Origin: Gloeobacter violaceus PCC 7421
GTDB taxonomy: Bacteria; Cyanobacteriota; Cyanobacteriia; Gloeobacterales; Gloeobacteraceae
DNA length: 64,000 nt
Assembly: GCF_000011385.1 (NCBI RefSeq)
Contig: NC_005125.1
Location: 620,001-684,000 of the forward strand
Direction: 5' to 3'
The notes beneath the pieces were generated by a model. The model worked only from the letters and a program-made list of their open reading frames with translations, ran no database searches and was not told the DNA's origin. The position numbers were made by a program, and so were the translations under genes. Of this stretch, positions 18,780 through 28,020 are shown piece after piece (within the stretch, counting starts at the first letter, position 1; every line of letters starts with the position of its first letter).

Positions 18780-20219
18780 TCACGCAATGGCATAGGGCTT
18801 TCGCAGCCGCCCAATCAGATCGTAAAAGGGTTGCCAGTCGTCGTTCTGGTCGATGGCGGCCCAGACCGCTTCGATGGCCGGGCGCAGCAGCACCGTCGTC
18901 GGATTGTGACGGTTGAGCCTCTCACCCACGCGCAGCAATTCCGAGTCCGACAGGCTCGCTAGAGCCCGAAAGTAACTCTCCCGCCACAGCTCAAAAGCTT
19001 CTGGCGCCCCGACCACGGGGGCGGGGATCGCCCCTTGATCGCTTTGCCAGCTGCGGTCGAACGAAGCGGCGAGCGCCTGGAAAAAACCGTGATAACCGGC
19101 CTGAGCCGCTTCCAGGTAGTTCAGCGTCGCCTTGACAAGTTCGGGACCCAGCACCGGACCGAGCGCCCCAAAACCCAGTTTGGCGAGCATCCGGGCGGTG
19201 TAGTGGGCGGCGTAGTGGGTATCAAAAATCGCCAGACCCGCCTCCAGGTCCGCGATCGGGATCACCATCGACAGCGGTAGCTGCAGTGCCTCCAGGTTGA
19301 TCCGGCAGACGAGCGGCTGGTTGCCGTAGCTGTAGCGGCCGTAGTGGTCGAAGTAGGCGGCGGTAAAGCCCGGATCGAACCTGTCTATAAATGCGTAGGG
19401 GCCGTAGTCGAAGCTCTCGGCGGTGATCGACATGTTGTCGGTGTTGAGCACGGCGTGGGTAAAGCCCACCGCCATCCACTGGGCGGCCAACTCCGCCGTC
19501 CGTCCCACCAGTTCGCGGTAGAACAGCGCGTAGCGCTCGGGCTCCGCCCCGTAGTGCGGGTAATAGACCGCGATCACATAATCGAGCAACTTCTGGATCA
19601 AATCCTTGCGCTTGAAGTGATGGAGCCGCTCGAAGGTGCCGAAGCGGACGTGGGAGCGGCTCGTGCGCACCAGCACCGCGGAGCGCGTGGGCGAAGGTTC
19701 GTCGCCGCGCCAGAGCGCCTCGCCCGTTTCGATCAGACTCAAGCTGCGGGAGGTGCGCACCCCCAGATGGTGCAGCGCCTCGGAGGCCAGTACCTCGCGC
19801 ACGCCGCCTTTGAGGGTGAGCCGCCCGTCGCCGCCGCGCGAATAAGGCGTGGTGCCCGAACCCTTGGTGCCAAAGTCGTACAGCTCACCGTCCAGACCGC
19901 GCACCTGGCCGTACAAAAAGCCGCGCCCATCGCCCAGGTAGGGGTTGTACTCGCCGAACTGGTAGCCGTGGTAGCGCATCGCCAGAAACGGCCCGCGCCC
20001 GGCGAAGCGGCCGAACGCTTCGATAAAGTGCTCCTCGCCGACGGTGGCCGGGTCGAGGCCCAATAGGCGCAAAACCCCGTCGCCCCGAAAGCGCAGCCGG
20101 TGCTCGGGAAAAGGGGCGGCGGCCACCAGGTCGTAATAGTCGTCTCCGAGCGAGGCGAAGGCCGGCTCGTAGTCCAGTTGCAACAGCGGATTATTGTGGA
20201 CGCTCGCATCGGTATCCAA
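18780..20219 (-). CDS. selO: protein adenylyltransferase SelO (YdiU/UPF0061)
   Basis: SelO is a pseudokinase-fold enzyme that transfers AMP to Ser, Thr or Tyr. Family blocks seen: [12 protein letters not shown] at the N-terminus, [46 protein letters not shown] (in parts), [26 protein letters not shown] with the metal-binding Asn/Asp, and [10 protein letters not shown] chose TTG 20219 because GGAGGGCGGT sits just before it and the resulting 479 residues equal the usual family length. The frame is open to 20450, but that extra part overlaps the divergent ABC-F gene and is not conserved. The C-terminus ends in a short [10 protein letters not shown] tail. Confidence 0.92.
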   Translation of the reverse strand: MDTDASVHNNPLLQLDYEPAFASLGDDYYDLVAAAPFPEHRLRFRGDGVLRLLGLDPATVGEEHFIEAFGRFAGRGPFLAMRYHGYQFGEYNPYLGDGRGFLYGQVRGLDGELYDFGTKGSGTTPYSRGGDGRLTLKGGVREVLASEALHHLGVRTSRSLSLIETGEALWRGDEPSPTRSAVLVRTSRSHVRFGTFERLHHFKRKDLIQKLLDYVIAVYYPHYGAEPERYALFYRELVGRTAELAAQWMAVGFTHAVLNTDNMSITAESFDYGPYAFIDRFDPGFTAAYFDHYGRYSYGNQPLVCRINLEALQLPLSMVIPIADLEAGLAIFDTHYAAHYTARMLAKLGFGALGPVLGPELVKATLNYLEAAQAGYHGFFQALAASFDRSWQSDQGAIPAPVVGAPEAFELWRESYFRALASLSDSELLRVGERLNRHNPTTVLLRPAIEAVWAAIDQNDDWQPFYDLIGRLRKPYAIA

Positions 20220-20325
20220 ACCGCCCTCCAAAATCGGGTCCGACTTCCAGCCTAAGCACTCCTGCGCGCACCGACTGTGCTTACAGGAGTAGCTAGCATG
20301 GGGCGGACACCCGCTGTTGACCCAT

Positions 20326-22245
20326 ATGAGCCTGATTTCGCTGCAATCGGTACACAAGAGCCTCGGCCTGAAGGTACTCCTGCAGGGTGCCACCTTCAGC
20401 CTGGAGGCCGGGGACAAGGTGGGGCTGATCGGCACCAACGGCTCGGGCAAATCGACGCTGCTGAAGATTTTGGCCGGTCTCGAAGCGGTCGACGCGGGCC
20501 AGATCCAAATGGGCCACGGGGCGCGGGTGGTCTATTTGCCCCAGCAGCCGGAACTAGACCCCGAGCGCACAGTAATCGAGCAGGTATTCGCCGACAGCGG
20601 CGAGCGGATGGACCTGGTGCGCGAGTACGAGCAGTTGGTGGCCAAACTCGCCCACCACGCGGATGACCCGGTACTGAACACCCGCCTGGCCAGCCTCATG
20701 CAGCGGATGGAGACCGGTGGAGCCTGGGAGTTGGAGACCCAGGCGAAGATCGTCCTCACCAAACTCGGCATCGTCGATTTTGAGGCCAAAGTCGGCACCC
20801 TCTCGGGGGGCTACCGTCGGCGTATAGCCCTCGCCACCGCGCTACTTGCCGAGCCGGACGTGCTGTTGCTCGATGAACCCACCAACCACCTCGACGCGCT
20901 CTCGGTGGAGTGGCTGCAAAGCTACCTGGGCCGCTTCCGTGGTGCAGTGGTGCTGGTCACCCACGACCGCTACTTTCTCGACAAAGTCACCGGCCGCATT
21001 CTGGAATTGGATCGGGGTGAACTAACCGCCTACAGCGGCAACTACGCCTACTATCTGGAGAAAAAGGCGCTTGCCGAGGAGGCCGAAGCGAGCAGCCAGC
21101 GCAAACACCGCGGGGTATTGCGCCGCGAACTCGAATGGCTCAAGCGCGGACCCAAGGCCCGCTCCACCAAGCAAAAAGCCCGCATCGAGCGCGCGCGCGC
21201 CCTGCAGGATCAGCAATTTCGCCAGGCCAAGGGCAAAGTCGAAATCGCCACCCCCGGCCGCCGCATCGGCAGCAAAGTGATCGAACTGGAAAACGTCAGC
21301 AAAGCCCACAACGGCCGGACGCTCATCGACCGCTTCAGCTACAAATTCACCCCGGAGGATCGCCTCGGCATCATCGGCGGCAACGGCGCCGGCAAATCGA
21401 CCCTGACGGACATCATCACCGGCCGCCAGAGTGCGGACGCGGGCACCGTCGAGATCGGTTCCACCGTCCACATCGGCTACTTCGACCAGCACTCGGAAGC
21501 GTTGCTCGCCGCCATGGACAACAACCAGCGGGTGATCGACTACATCAAGGCGGCGGGCGAACTGGTCAAGCTGGAGGGCGGCGCGGTGATCACCGCCTCG
21601 CAGATGCTGGAGCGCTTTCTTTTTGCGCCCAACCAGCAGTACGTTCCGCTGGAGCAACTCTCAGGCGGTGAGAAGCGCCGGTTGTTTCTGCTGCGCGAGT
21701 TGATGGCTGCCCCCAACGTGCTGATCCTCGACGAGCCGACCAACGATCTGGACGTGCCCACCCTGGCGGTGCTCGAAGAGTACCTCGAAGATTTCAGCGG
21801 CTGTGTGATCGCCGTCTCCCACGACCGCTACTTTCTAGATCGGGTGGTGGACACGATTTTTGCCTTTGAGGAGAACGGACAGATCCGCCAGTACCCCGGC
21901 AATTACAGCGTCTATTTGGAGCACAAAAAAGCCGAAGAAGACGCCCAGGCGGCAATGGCAAAATTCGCCAAACCCTCTCCAGCGGCCAAACCCAAATCGA
22001 CCGAAATGCCGTCCCTCGACCGGCCGCGCAAGCTTTCATCCAAAGAAAAGCGCGAGCTGCAGACCCTGGAAGCCAAAATCGCCCAGATGGAAGATGAGCG
22101 CACCCAACTGGAACAGAGCCTGGGCAGCACCGATCCTGGCAATTTTACCCAGGCCAACGCCGTCTACGAGCGCATGGGTGAATTGACCCGGCATCTCGAC
22201 GAAGCGACCGAGCGGTGGATGCACCTAGCCGAACTCGATTCCTGA
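20326..22245 (+). CDS. ABC-F family ATPase (Uup/EttA-like)
   Basis: From ATG 20326, 639 residues with two ABC domains and no membrane segments. Domain 1: GTNGSGKST (36-44), [19 protein letters not shown]. Domain 2: GGNGAGKST (about 351), [19 protein letters not shown]. The linker between them is basic and helical, as in ribosome-binding ABC-F proteins, and the C-terminus has a coiled-coil ([19 protein letters not shown]) of the Uup type. ABC-F proteins act on the ribosome or on DNA repair intermediates. A TTG at 20317 is the only other nearby start. It is divergent from selO and 51 bp upstream of the MgtC gene. Confidence 0.92.
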   Translation: MSLISLQSVHKSLGLKVLLQGATFSLEAGDKVGLIGTNGSGKSTLLKILAGLEAVDAGQIQMGHGARVVYLPQQPELDPERTVIEQVFADSGERMDLVREYEQLVAKLAHHADDPVLNTRLASLMQRMETGGAWELETQAKIVLTKLGIVDFEAKVGTLSGGYRRRIALATALLAEPDVLLLDEPTNHLDALSVEWLQSYLGRFRGAVVLVTHDRYFLDKVTGRILELDRGELTAYSGNYAYYLEKKALAEEAEASSQRKHRGVLRRELEWLKRGPKARSTKQKARIERARALQDQQFRQAKGKVEIATPGRRIGSKVIELENVSKAHNGRTLIDRFSYKFTPEDRLGIIGGNGAGKSTLTDIITGRQSADAGTVEIGSTVHIGYFDQHSEALLAAMDNNQRVIDYIKAAGELVKLEGGAVITASQMLERFLFAPNQQYVPLEQLSGGEKRRLFLLRELMAAPNVLILDEPTNDLDVPTLAVLEEYLEDFSGCVIAVSHDRYFLDRVVDTIFAFEENGQIRQYPGNYSVYLEHKKAEEDAQAAMAKFAKPSPAAKPKSTEMPSLDRPRKLSSKEKRELQTLEAKIAQMEDERTQLEQSLGSTDPGNFTQANAVYERMGELTRHLDEATERWMHLAELDS

Positions 22246-22296
22246 GCGCTTCTGCCACCTAAAATGGAAGTAGATTGAATAACCGGGCTTGTTGCT

Positions 22297-22806
22297 TTGA
22301 ACATTGCCCTGCAGGAAGTGCTTTTGCGCCTTGGTGCGGCCGTGCTGGCCGGAGGCGTGCTGGGCCTCAACCGCAATCTGAGCGGCAAGTCCGCCGGATT
22401 GCGGACCAATGCCCTGGTCTGTTTGGGAGCGGCGCTGGTCACCCTGGTCGCCCTTGAAATCGCTGGGGCGGACGGCAGTGGGGCGCTGCGGGTTGTTCAG
22501 GGGGTGATTACCGGCATCGGCTTTTTGGGGGGCGGCGTCATCCTCCACCCCCAGACCCGCAAAAAAGTCTCAGGCCTGACGACGGCCGCCACGATCTGGG
22601 TGGCGGCAAGCCTTGGGATCGCCTGCGGCGCCGGTTTGTGGCCGGTGTTGCTGTGCGGGTTGCTGCTGACGCTGTTGGTGCTGCTCGTAGGCGGTCCCTT
22701 CGAGCAACTGAGCATCGCCCTGGCCGCCCACTGGCGAGGGCGACCACCTGTCGAGCCTGACGCTTCGCCGCCCGCACTGCCTGCCAATGGCAGAGCAAGC
22801 CCCTAA
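22297..22806 (+). CDS. MgtC/SapB family membrane protein
   Basis: 169 residues from TTG 22297. The MgtC core is clear: RLGAAVLAGGVLGLNRNLSGKSAGLRTNALVCLGAALVTL (read in pieces), then VVQGVITGIGFLGGGVIL and GLTTAATIWVAASLGIACG. There are about four transmembrane helices, then a Pro-rich cytoplasmic tail. MgtC proteins help growth at low magnesium and can modulate the F-type ATPase; specific function here is inferred. It follows the ABC-F gene by 51 bp and may be co-transcribed. Confidence 0.9.
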   Translation: MNIALQEVLLRLGAAVLAGGVLGLNRNLSGKSAGLRTNALVCLGAALVTLVALEIAGADGSGALRVVQGVITGIGFLGGGVILHPQTRKKVSGLTTAATIWVAASLGIACGAGLWPVLLCGLLLTLLVLLVGGPFEQLSIALAAHWRGRPPVEPDASPPALPANGRASP

Positions 22807-22835
22807 CTCGAACTGGCAAACGTTATTGGCTGCCG

Positions 22836-23585
22836 TCAAAGCAGCGGCGGATCCGGCGTGTAGGTGAAGGGGATGTTGGGCAGGTTGTGAAAGGCGTTTT
22901 GCAGCGACTGCTGCCAGGCGCGGCGCATCTCGACCCAGAAAGGATCGTTTTCCTGCAGGCGGCAACACTGGGCGATCTGAAAAGTGTCGCGTTCGTAGAC
23001 CAGCAGGTCCACCGGTGAACCCACCGAAAGGTTGGAGATCATTGTCGAATCCATCGACAACAGCGAACAGAGGGCCGCGATCTTGAGGCTGCTGCGGTAG
23101 TTGAAGGCCCGATCGAGAATTGGTTTGCCGTACTTGGTCTCGCCGATTTGGACAAAGGGCGTCTCCTCGGTCGCCTGGATGAAGTTGCCCTGGGTATAGA
23201 CCAGATAGAGAGCCGGCTCTTCGCCCTTGATTTGCCCCGCCACGATCAAACTGACGTGAAAATCGATGCGATCCTTTTCGAGGACAGGCCGATCTTGCTG
23301 TTCGACCTGGCGGACTTTGTGGCCGATATAGCGGCAGACGCTGAACATCGTGGGCATCGTGTGCAGGCTCTCGCCTTCTTTGTGCAGGTCCTGGCGCAGC
23401 AGGTTGATGACCGATTGGGTGATGGACAAATTGCCGGAGGTCAAAATAAACACCACCCGTTCTCCGGGCATCGAAAAATCAAACACTTTGCGATAGCTGG
23501 AGACATAATCGACGCCCGCGTTGGTGCGCGAGTCGGCGGCCAGCACCAACCCCGCTTCCATCAGCAGTCCCAGGCAATAGGTCAC
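22836..23585 (-). CDS. proteasome-type protease, Anbu (HslV-like) family
   Basis: The block TYCLGLLMEAGLVLAADSRTNAG, followed by VDYVSSYRKVF, is the N-terminal nucleophile region of Anbu, a bacterial relative of HslV and the 20S proteasome. The catalytic residue should be the N-terminal Thr exposed after Met removal. GTG 23585 directly precedes that Thr codon, so I chose it (249 residues). The ATG at 23618 would add 11 residues before Thr and need processing. Lys in the RKVF block is the expected catalytic lysine. No ATPase partner is nearby, which is normal for Anbu. Confidence 0.85.
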   Translation of the reverse strand: MTYCLGLLMEAGLVLAADSRTNAGVDYVSSYRKVFDFSMPGERVVFILTSGNLSITQSVINLLRQDLHKEGESLHTMPTMFSVCRYIGHKVRQVEQQDRPVLEKDRIDFHVSLIVAGQIKGEEPALYLVYTQGNFIQATEETPFVQIGETKYGKPILDRAFNYRSSLKIAALCSLLSMDSTMISNLSVGSPVDLLVYERDTFQIAQCCRLQENDPFWVEMRRAWQQSLQNAFHNLPNIPFTYTPDPPLL

Positions 23586-23824
23586 ATCTGTGGGTTCCGT
23601 AGCCCCAAACACACTCATCTTGCCACCCAGGGGGCGAGAATGACCAGCAACGCGGGGTCGGCCACTGCACCACAACCCGCCCTGGGGGCGGATTGTCCAT
23701 CGATTGCGGCTCTAGGACAAAAGCCGCTTGTACGGTACAGTGTGATCCAGGTATAGCCGCAGATAATCAATCGGTTCGGGAGATAGAATGCAAGCCCTTG
23801 GGAGTGTGGTTGGTCTTTGTCCGC

Positions 23825-23855
23825 TTGAGCGCGCCCGTTTGTGTTCTGCTAGGAT
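23825..23855 (+). promoter_or_regulatory. possible promoter of the 23887 gene
   Basis: TTGAGC at 23825-23830 and TAGGAT at 23850-23855 are spaced 19 bp apart, about 30 bp upstream of the start codon. The -35 match is moderate and the spacing is long. Confidence 0.3.
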
Positions 23856-23886
23856 CCGGGCAAGCATCGACAGCAAGGGCTGAAAG

Positions 23887-24270
23887 ATGAAAGATTTACT
23901 GCTGTGCGAGCGAACCATCGGCGAGCTGAAGCTGCGGGGCTATCTGCTGCAGGAGCACCACCTGATCGCTGTCTGGGGGTTGCCGCAGTCGCCCGAGCGG
24001 CCCAGGCGCTTGATTTGCCATAACTTCGAGCACCTCAACGATCTGTGGCGCACCTGGCAGCAGATGGAACCGGAAGCGCTCAAAGCCGAGTTGCTGGGGT
24101 TGCCCGAGGGCGTGCTGCCCAAGCCAAAACCGAAGATCTTCAAAAAAGCGGGAGCGGACGAGCAGGGCGGTGGACTGCTCAAAAAGCCGTTTCGCCCCAG
24201 AACCCAGGACGCCCCCAGCAGCGGTCCACCGCGTCTTGAGCGTGCCCCGCGTCCCCGGCGCCCTTTATAA
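23887..24270 (+). CDS. conserved-looking hypothetical protein with basic Pro-rich tail
   Basis: 127 residues from ATG 23887, with AAGGGCTGAAAG upstream. The first 70 residues look folded (LCERTIGELKLRGYLLQEH, then HNFEHLNDLWRTWQQM). The tail is a Lys/Pro/Arg-rich, probably disordered segment (PKPKPKIFKK and RAPRPRRPL). No family is recognised. A strong hairpin follows immediately, so the gene is probably a single unit convergent with the oxidase gene. Confidence 0.65.
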   Translation: MKDLLLCERTIGELKLRGYLLQEHHLIAVWGLPQSPERPRRLICHNFEHLNDLWRTWQQMEPEALKAELLGLPEGVLPKPKPKIFKKAGADEQGGGLLKKPFRPRTQDAPSSGPPRLERAPRPRRPL

Positions 24271-24273
24271 GCA

Positions 24274-24300
24274 AAGCGGGTGGCGCAATGCCACCCGCTT
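24274..24300. terminator. bidirectional terminator hairpin
   Basis: A perfect 11-bp stem, AAGCGGGTGGC and its complement, encloses a 5-base loop. It lies between the ends of two convergent genes (stops at 24270 and 24321), so it can serve both strands. No T-run longer than two follows. Confidence 0.75.
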
Positions 24301-24320
24301 GATTGAGGCGCGACCCGTCG

Positions 24321-25037
24321 TTACTCCAGGGCACCCCGGCCGGTTGCCCGCGGTTGGGGTGCGGCGATGGGGGGCTCGGATTTGGCTTCAGGAAGAGCGC
24401 TGTGGGGACTTTTGAAGGTGAGCTGGGCGTTCTCGGCCTTGCAGGCGGCCATCGTTTTGACGTGCTCGGCTTCGTCGTCGCGGATGTTGACAAATACGTC
24501 GTAGAGGGTGTCACAGGCCGGGCGGCGTTCCTCGGGGCGGCGGCTGGTCTGAAACTCGTCGAACATGTACAGATCGCCAGTCAGGTAATAGCTCACCGCC
24601 ACCACCGGGGCAGGCTGGAGTTTGAGCCGCTCGCCGTCGGATTTGAGAAACTCGTCGTAGGTGTGGAAGGCGTGCTCTTCGACCTGGCGCATAAATTCGT
24701 AGGCCGAGCGGGGCGAGATCATGTATAGAACCACGATCACCCAGTAGTAGACAAGGGCCGAGCTTTTGGCGAGCAGACGGTCGTACCACCGGTCGTTGCC
24801 GCCAAGGGACTCCATGATGAGCAGGTGGTGCAGTTCGTTCCAGGTTTCGGCGAAGTGGACCTTCAGCCAGTCGGACTTGCGCCACAGGCCCAGGGTTTCG
24901 TAGAGGTGCAACACCGACAGGTACGAAAAATACGGCACCCTCGCCACGGTCTCCAGCACATAGAAGCGCGGGTAAGGGCGGTTCTTATAAAGAACGTCGA
25001 TCACAAAAACGAGAATACTGACCAAAAATCGAATCAT
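24321..25037 (-). CDS. alternative oxidase / plastid terminal oxidase-type di-iron quinol oxidase
   Basis: 238 residues. The AOX ligand blocks are in order: VLETVARVPYFSYL with Glu30, WNELHHLLIM with Glu68 and His71, QVEEHAFHTY with Glu120, and IRDDEAEHVKTM near the C-terminus. Between blocks 2 and 3 is a hydrophobic hairpin (ALVYYWVIVVLYM) that docks the enzyme to one membrane leaflet. The enzyme oxidises quinol and reduces oxygen to water without pumping protons, relieving over-reduction of the electron chain. Blocks 2 to 4 deviate from the textbook NERMHL, LEEEA and RADEAHH, but E..H spacing is kept. It ends at a shared terminator. Confidence 0.9.
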   Translation of the reverse strand: MIRFLVSILVFVIDVLYKNRPYPRFYVLETVARVPYFSYLSVLHLYETLGLWRKSDWLKVHFAETWNELHHLLIMESLGGNDRWYDRLLAKSSALVYYWVIVVLYMISPRSAYEFMRQVEEHAFHTYDEFLKSDGERLKLQPAPVVAVSYYLTGDLYMFDEFQTSRRPEERRPACDTLYDVFVNIRDDEAEHVKTMAACKAENAQLTFKSPHSALPEAKSEPPIAAPQPRATGRGALE

Positions 25038-25226
25038 CGCATCTTCCTCCGATGCTGAGCTGCCGGGGATGCCACGCTTCCACCCGACACCTCCATGCTA
25101 GTCGTGGAAGGCGTCCTGCCTTTTAAACTTAAGGTTGGCTTATGCTGCGTGAACTGTGATGCCGCCACACAAGCCGCGTCGCCGTTTTGTTGAACCTAGA
25201 CTTGTCGTATAAACCCTGATCGTTCT

Positions 25227-25871
25227 ATGACTCCCAGCTCGACCGTTCTTGATTCTGAAGCCACCCAGCGGCTGCTCCTGCAAAACGTCAGCTGGGACAC
25301 CTACCGCAACTTGCTCCGGGATCTGGGTGATCATCGCTCGGTGCGGCTGAGCTACGACCGGGGCATCCTTGAGCTCATGAGCCCTTCTTTTGCCCATGAG
25401 AACCTCAACCGCGTTTTGAACTATCTCGTGGTCGCACTGGCCAGACGGTTCAAGCCCGATTTCGTCAGCGCCGGCTCTACCACCTTTGCGCGCGAGGGCA
25501 CCAGCGGCGTAGAACCGGCCTCTTCGTTTTACTTTGAGAATGCTGCCCGAATCCGCGGCAAAAAGACCATCGATCTGGCCACCGACCCGCCACCGGAACT
25601 GGTCATCGAGGTTGACATCACCAGTCCCTCGCTGCGGCGATTCTCGATCTATGCCGCGCTGGGGGTTGCCGAAATCTGGCGCTACGACGGCAGCACTTTG
25701 GACATCTGGCACCTCCAACCGGAGGGCCGCTATCTCCAGCAACCGCAGAGCCTGAGCTTTCCCGTACTGTCTGAGATCGAAGCGACACAGTTGCTGCAGC
25801 AGGCCGCTATTTTACCGGAGCCGCAATTGCTCGATTTGTTCGACACTTGGGCAAGAGAGCGCTCCAAATGA
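25227..25871 (+). CDS. Uma2 family endonuclease (DUF820)
   Basis: 214 residues, second Uma2 member of the window. Motifs: WDTYRNLLRDLGDHR, LSYDRGILELMSPS with HE and N in FAHENLNR, EPASSFYFEN, the PELVIEVDITSPS core strand with Glu, and YAALGVAEIWRYDG. These form a PD-(D/E)XK nuclease fold. It differs from the 1509 gene in carrying the long LELMSP-type N-terminal subdomain. No partner gene is obvious. The stop overlaps a startless open frame that continues to 26109. Confidence 0.9.
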   Translation: MTPSSTVLDSEATQRLLLQNVSWDTYRNLLRDLGDHRSVRLSYDRGILELMSPSFAHENLNRVLNYLVVALARRFKPDFVSAGSTTFAREGTSGVEPASSFYFENAARIRGKKTIDLATDPPPELVIEVDITSPSLRRFSIYAALGVAEIWRYDGSTLDIWHLQPEGRYLQQPQSLSFPVLSEIEATQLLQQAAILPEPQLLDLFDTWARERSK

Positions 25872-26109
25872 GGAGCAAGGCGGCAAACTGGTTTATGAAG
25901 GAGCCCGCCGCTACCACCTCGAAGAAGGCGAAGACTCCACGGTGAGCGCCAAGAACGAGGTGCTCTGCCGCGTCGAGAACTGGCGGGTGCAGACATTCGA
26001 GCTGAGCGACGCGGACGTGGATCGCTTCGGGCAGACCATCCGGAATTGGGAAAAGCAGGTGGCCGAGCGACAAAAGAAAAACGAGCGGGACCGGGGCATG
26101 AAGCGCTGA
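25867..26109 (+). pseudogene. gene fragment without a start codon
   Basis: This frame reads as a well-composed protein end: GGKLVYEGARRYHLEEGED, then NEVLCRVENWRVQTFELSDADVD and a Lys/Arg-rich coiled end (EKQVAERQKKNERDRG) to TGA 26109. It begins inside the stop region of the Uma2 gene, and I find no ATG, GTG or TTG before the conserved-looking part. I read it as the 3' end of a gene whose beginning was replaced. Family unknown. Confidence 0.4.
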
Positions 26110-26300
26110 GTGGCCGTACCCCCTCGCCCAGTTGCTTGCGCCGTACCGTCGACGCAGCGATTGAGAATCTGCTGACGACGGATCCCCCAGTGCCGCGGGC
26201 GGTACTGTGCGAATCGCGGATACGCGGACGGCCCAAAAGCAATATCCCCCATGCGGAATTCTCCTGCCCTTTCCTCTTTTTAGTCCTTTTGAGATACTAG

Positions 26301-26397
26301 AGCGGTTCTCGCTCGGACGTGATACGTCCCGACTGGCAGATTCCTCTGTGTACGAGTTCTGGACAAAGATCCGTCACACTTCCATCTGCAAACCGCT
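26301..26397. mobile_element. MITE-like element with AGCGGTT inverted ends
   Basis: The ends AGCGGTTCTCGC and GCAAACCGCT are inverted repeats over 7-8 bases. They are flanked by CTAG on the left (26297-26300) and CTAA on the right (26398-26401), a near-perfect 4-bp duplication. The 97-bp core has no open frame. Ends and flank resemble the element at 30994-31120. Together with 26110-26300, where I see no gene, it fills the gap before the next gene. Confidence 0.6.
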
Positions 26398-26434
26398 CTA
26401 AGATTTTTCTGAGTACAGAAACTTGCCAGTTAGG

Positions 26435-27569
26435 TTAGCGTATTGGACATTTGGCATCGGAGATCGGCTGTTCAGAAGAATTTGAAGAGAAGTTTTTCAA
26501 CGAAGATGTTGAGGCGCTAGTAATGAAAATGATATCCCAAGCCCATCTTCCAATCTGTTCTCCTGAAAAATCCTCGACTCGCGCACGGTATCGAAATTGG
26601 TTTCCGTGCTGATCAGTTTGAAGAGATGTTTTATAGTCCAATCCTATAGCTGCAACCCCCAAAGATGATAGCGTAAAGATTTCGACTGATTCCGATATTC
26701 CATTATGGTTTAAGTCTTTCCAAAGCAGTAGCGAAGAGAAAATCGCATCTTGTGCAGAAATGACTCTGTCCTCATTACCACCATTCTCTGAACTATCAAA
26801 TTCAGCTAAAGCGATAAAGCCATTTGGACGCCGAGATAGTGGCTGTTGTGTATAATTGCCAAATAATTCTGTTGCGTTATCTATAACACCGTTGTAGTTA
26901 CGATCTAGAGCAAGAAAAGCATCGTCAGAATTGATGCTAGTCCAAGAAGTCTGCATGTTATTCCCTTGGCCGCTGTAGTCAAATTCAACTCCGTTAGCTA
27001 AGTCAGTCAAAGAAAATCCATTTCCAATCGTATCGATCAAAATTGGTGTGCCACAATTTTCTGAGCCACCGCCTGCTACTATATTTGTAATAGCTCCACT
27101 GGAATTGACGGTGTACTTTATAGTGCTATCTTGATTTACCGTTATTGGATTTGGTGTACCACCTCCAAAGGTAGTGGTAATTGTACCTGTGAAGCGTACA
27201 GTGTAGTCGCCAGCACCCTGAACGCAGTTAAAGGCACCAAGCACTGCACTATTAGGTACGCCCTTGCCAACTGGATAAAAAACTATAGGAGGCGTAGTCG
27301 ATGTGGTTCCACAGGCACCCTTCGGGCCACTGACAGTCCCTGTGGCGTTGTATACGGAATTAAGTACAGTTCCAACTATGCTTATGTATACTATTGTAAC
27401 TGAAGATTTCAGCCCTGATAGCTGGCCATTTGCCGGAACAATTCCACTTGCTTGAAACGGGTCATCATAGACGACAGCATTCGGAGGTGGAGCAGCATCA
27501 CAGAGGCGTTTGAACAAGTGCAAACGCGAATGGTAGTGCTAAGGACAGTAAAGCTTTATTGTTGAGCAT
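26435..27569 (-). pseudogene. secreted calcium-binding repeat protein, frameshifted after its signal peptide
   Basis: The mature part (from about 27523) is rich in Asp, Asn and Gly. It has EF-hand-like turns [16 protein letters not shown] and [16 protein letters not shown], the pattern found in large cyanobacterial extracellular proteins with VCBS or RTX-like modules. In another frame, just upstream, lies an ideal start: GGGAG 7 bases before ATG 27569 and a signal peptide [19 protein letters not shown]. That frame ends at a TGA near 27500, so a one-base shift between about 27495 and 27523 separates secretion signal and protein. The coordinates cover both parts. Composition is much more AT-rich than the neighbourhood. 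It could be a sequencing error or a true inactivation. Confidence 0.7.
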
Positions 27570-27830
27570 ACTCTACTCCCTTCTGGAATTTGTCCAGTTT
27601 TGTGTCGATCAGCAAGTTTGCTATGCACTCACGAATATACAGGACTATTCTCAGTTTCTTTGCATACTATTCTAAATTATTCTAAAGATTTGATAAGATG
27701 CAACATTTGTATTTACTGCATTAGTTCTAAAGTAGGTGAGCAGCGGTAAGCATAAGGGCCAAAATGCTAAAATTGGCTCGCTGTACCGATCCTGCAGCTC
27801 TGAGAGTTCAGGTTTTTTAGGGCTACCTAC

Positions 27831-27929
27831 TTAGCCCTGATCTGTCACATAGGGATTTTTCAACGAAAGCACGGCCTTTCAGCTCACGAAGATTCAACGT
27901 TTCGCCCGTGTTTGACAGATCAGGGTTAG
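27831..27929. mobile_element. short inverted-repeat element (CCCTGATCTGTCA ends)
   Basis: The left end reads TTAGCCCTGATCTGTCACA and the right end is the complement of CTAACCCTGATCTGTCAAA, about 99 bp apart, with further partial symmetry inward (CAACG). No coding potential. The size and long ends fit a MITE or an internally deleted IS. The rest of the gap 27570-28020 is AT-rich with nothing recognisable. Confidence 0.55.
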
Positions 27930-28020
27930 TGTGTTCCATAGAAGTCAGTAAATTTGAAGTTCTTGTCAGCACTTAATTCTCGACTAAAATCGATGTGTAG
28001 AAGTGTTTGAAGTGTTTTCA

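Noticed and set aside
18439-18795. 118-codon plus-strand frame after the beta-lactamase-like gene
   Set aside because: It runs through two hairpins, is rich in Gly and Arg, and has no ribosome site.
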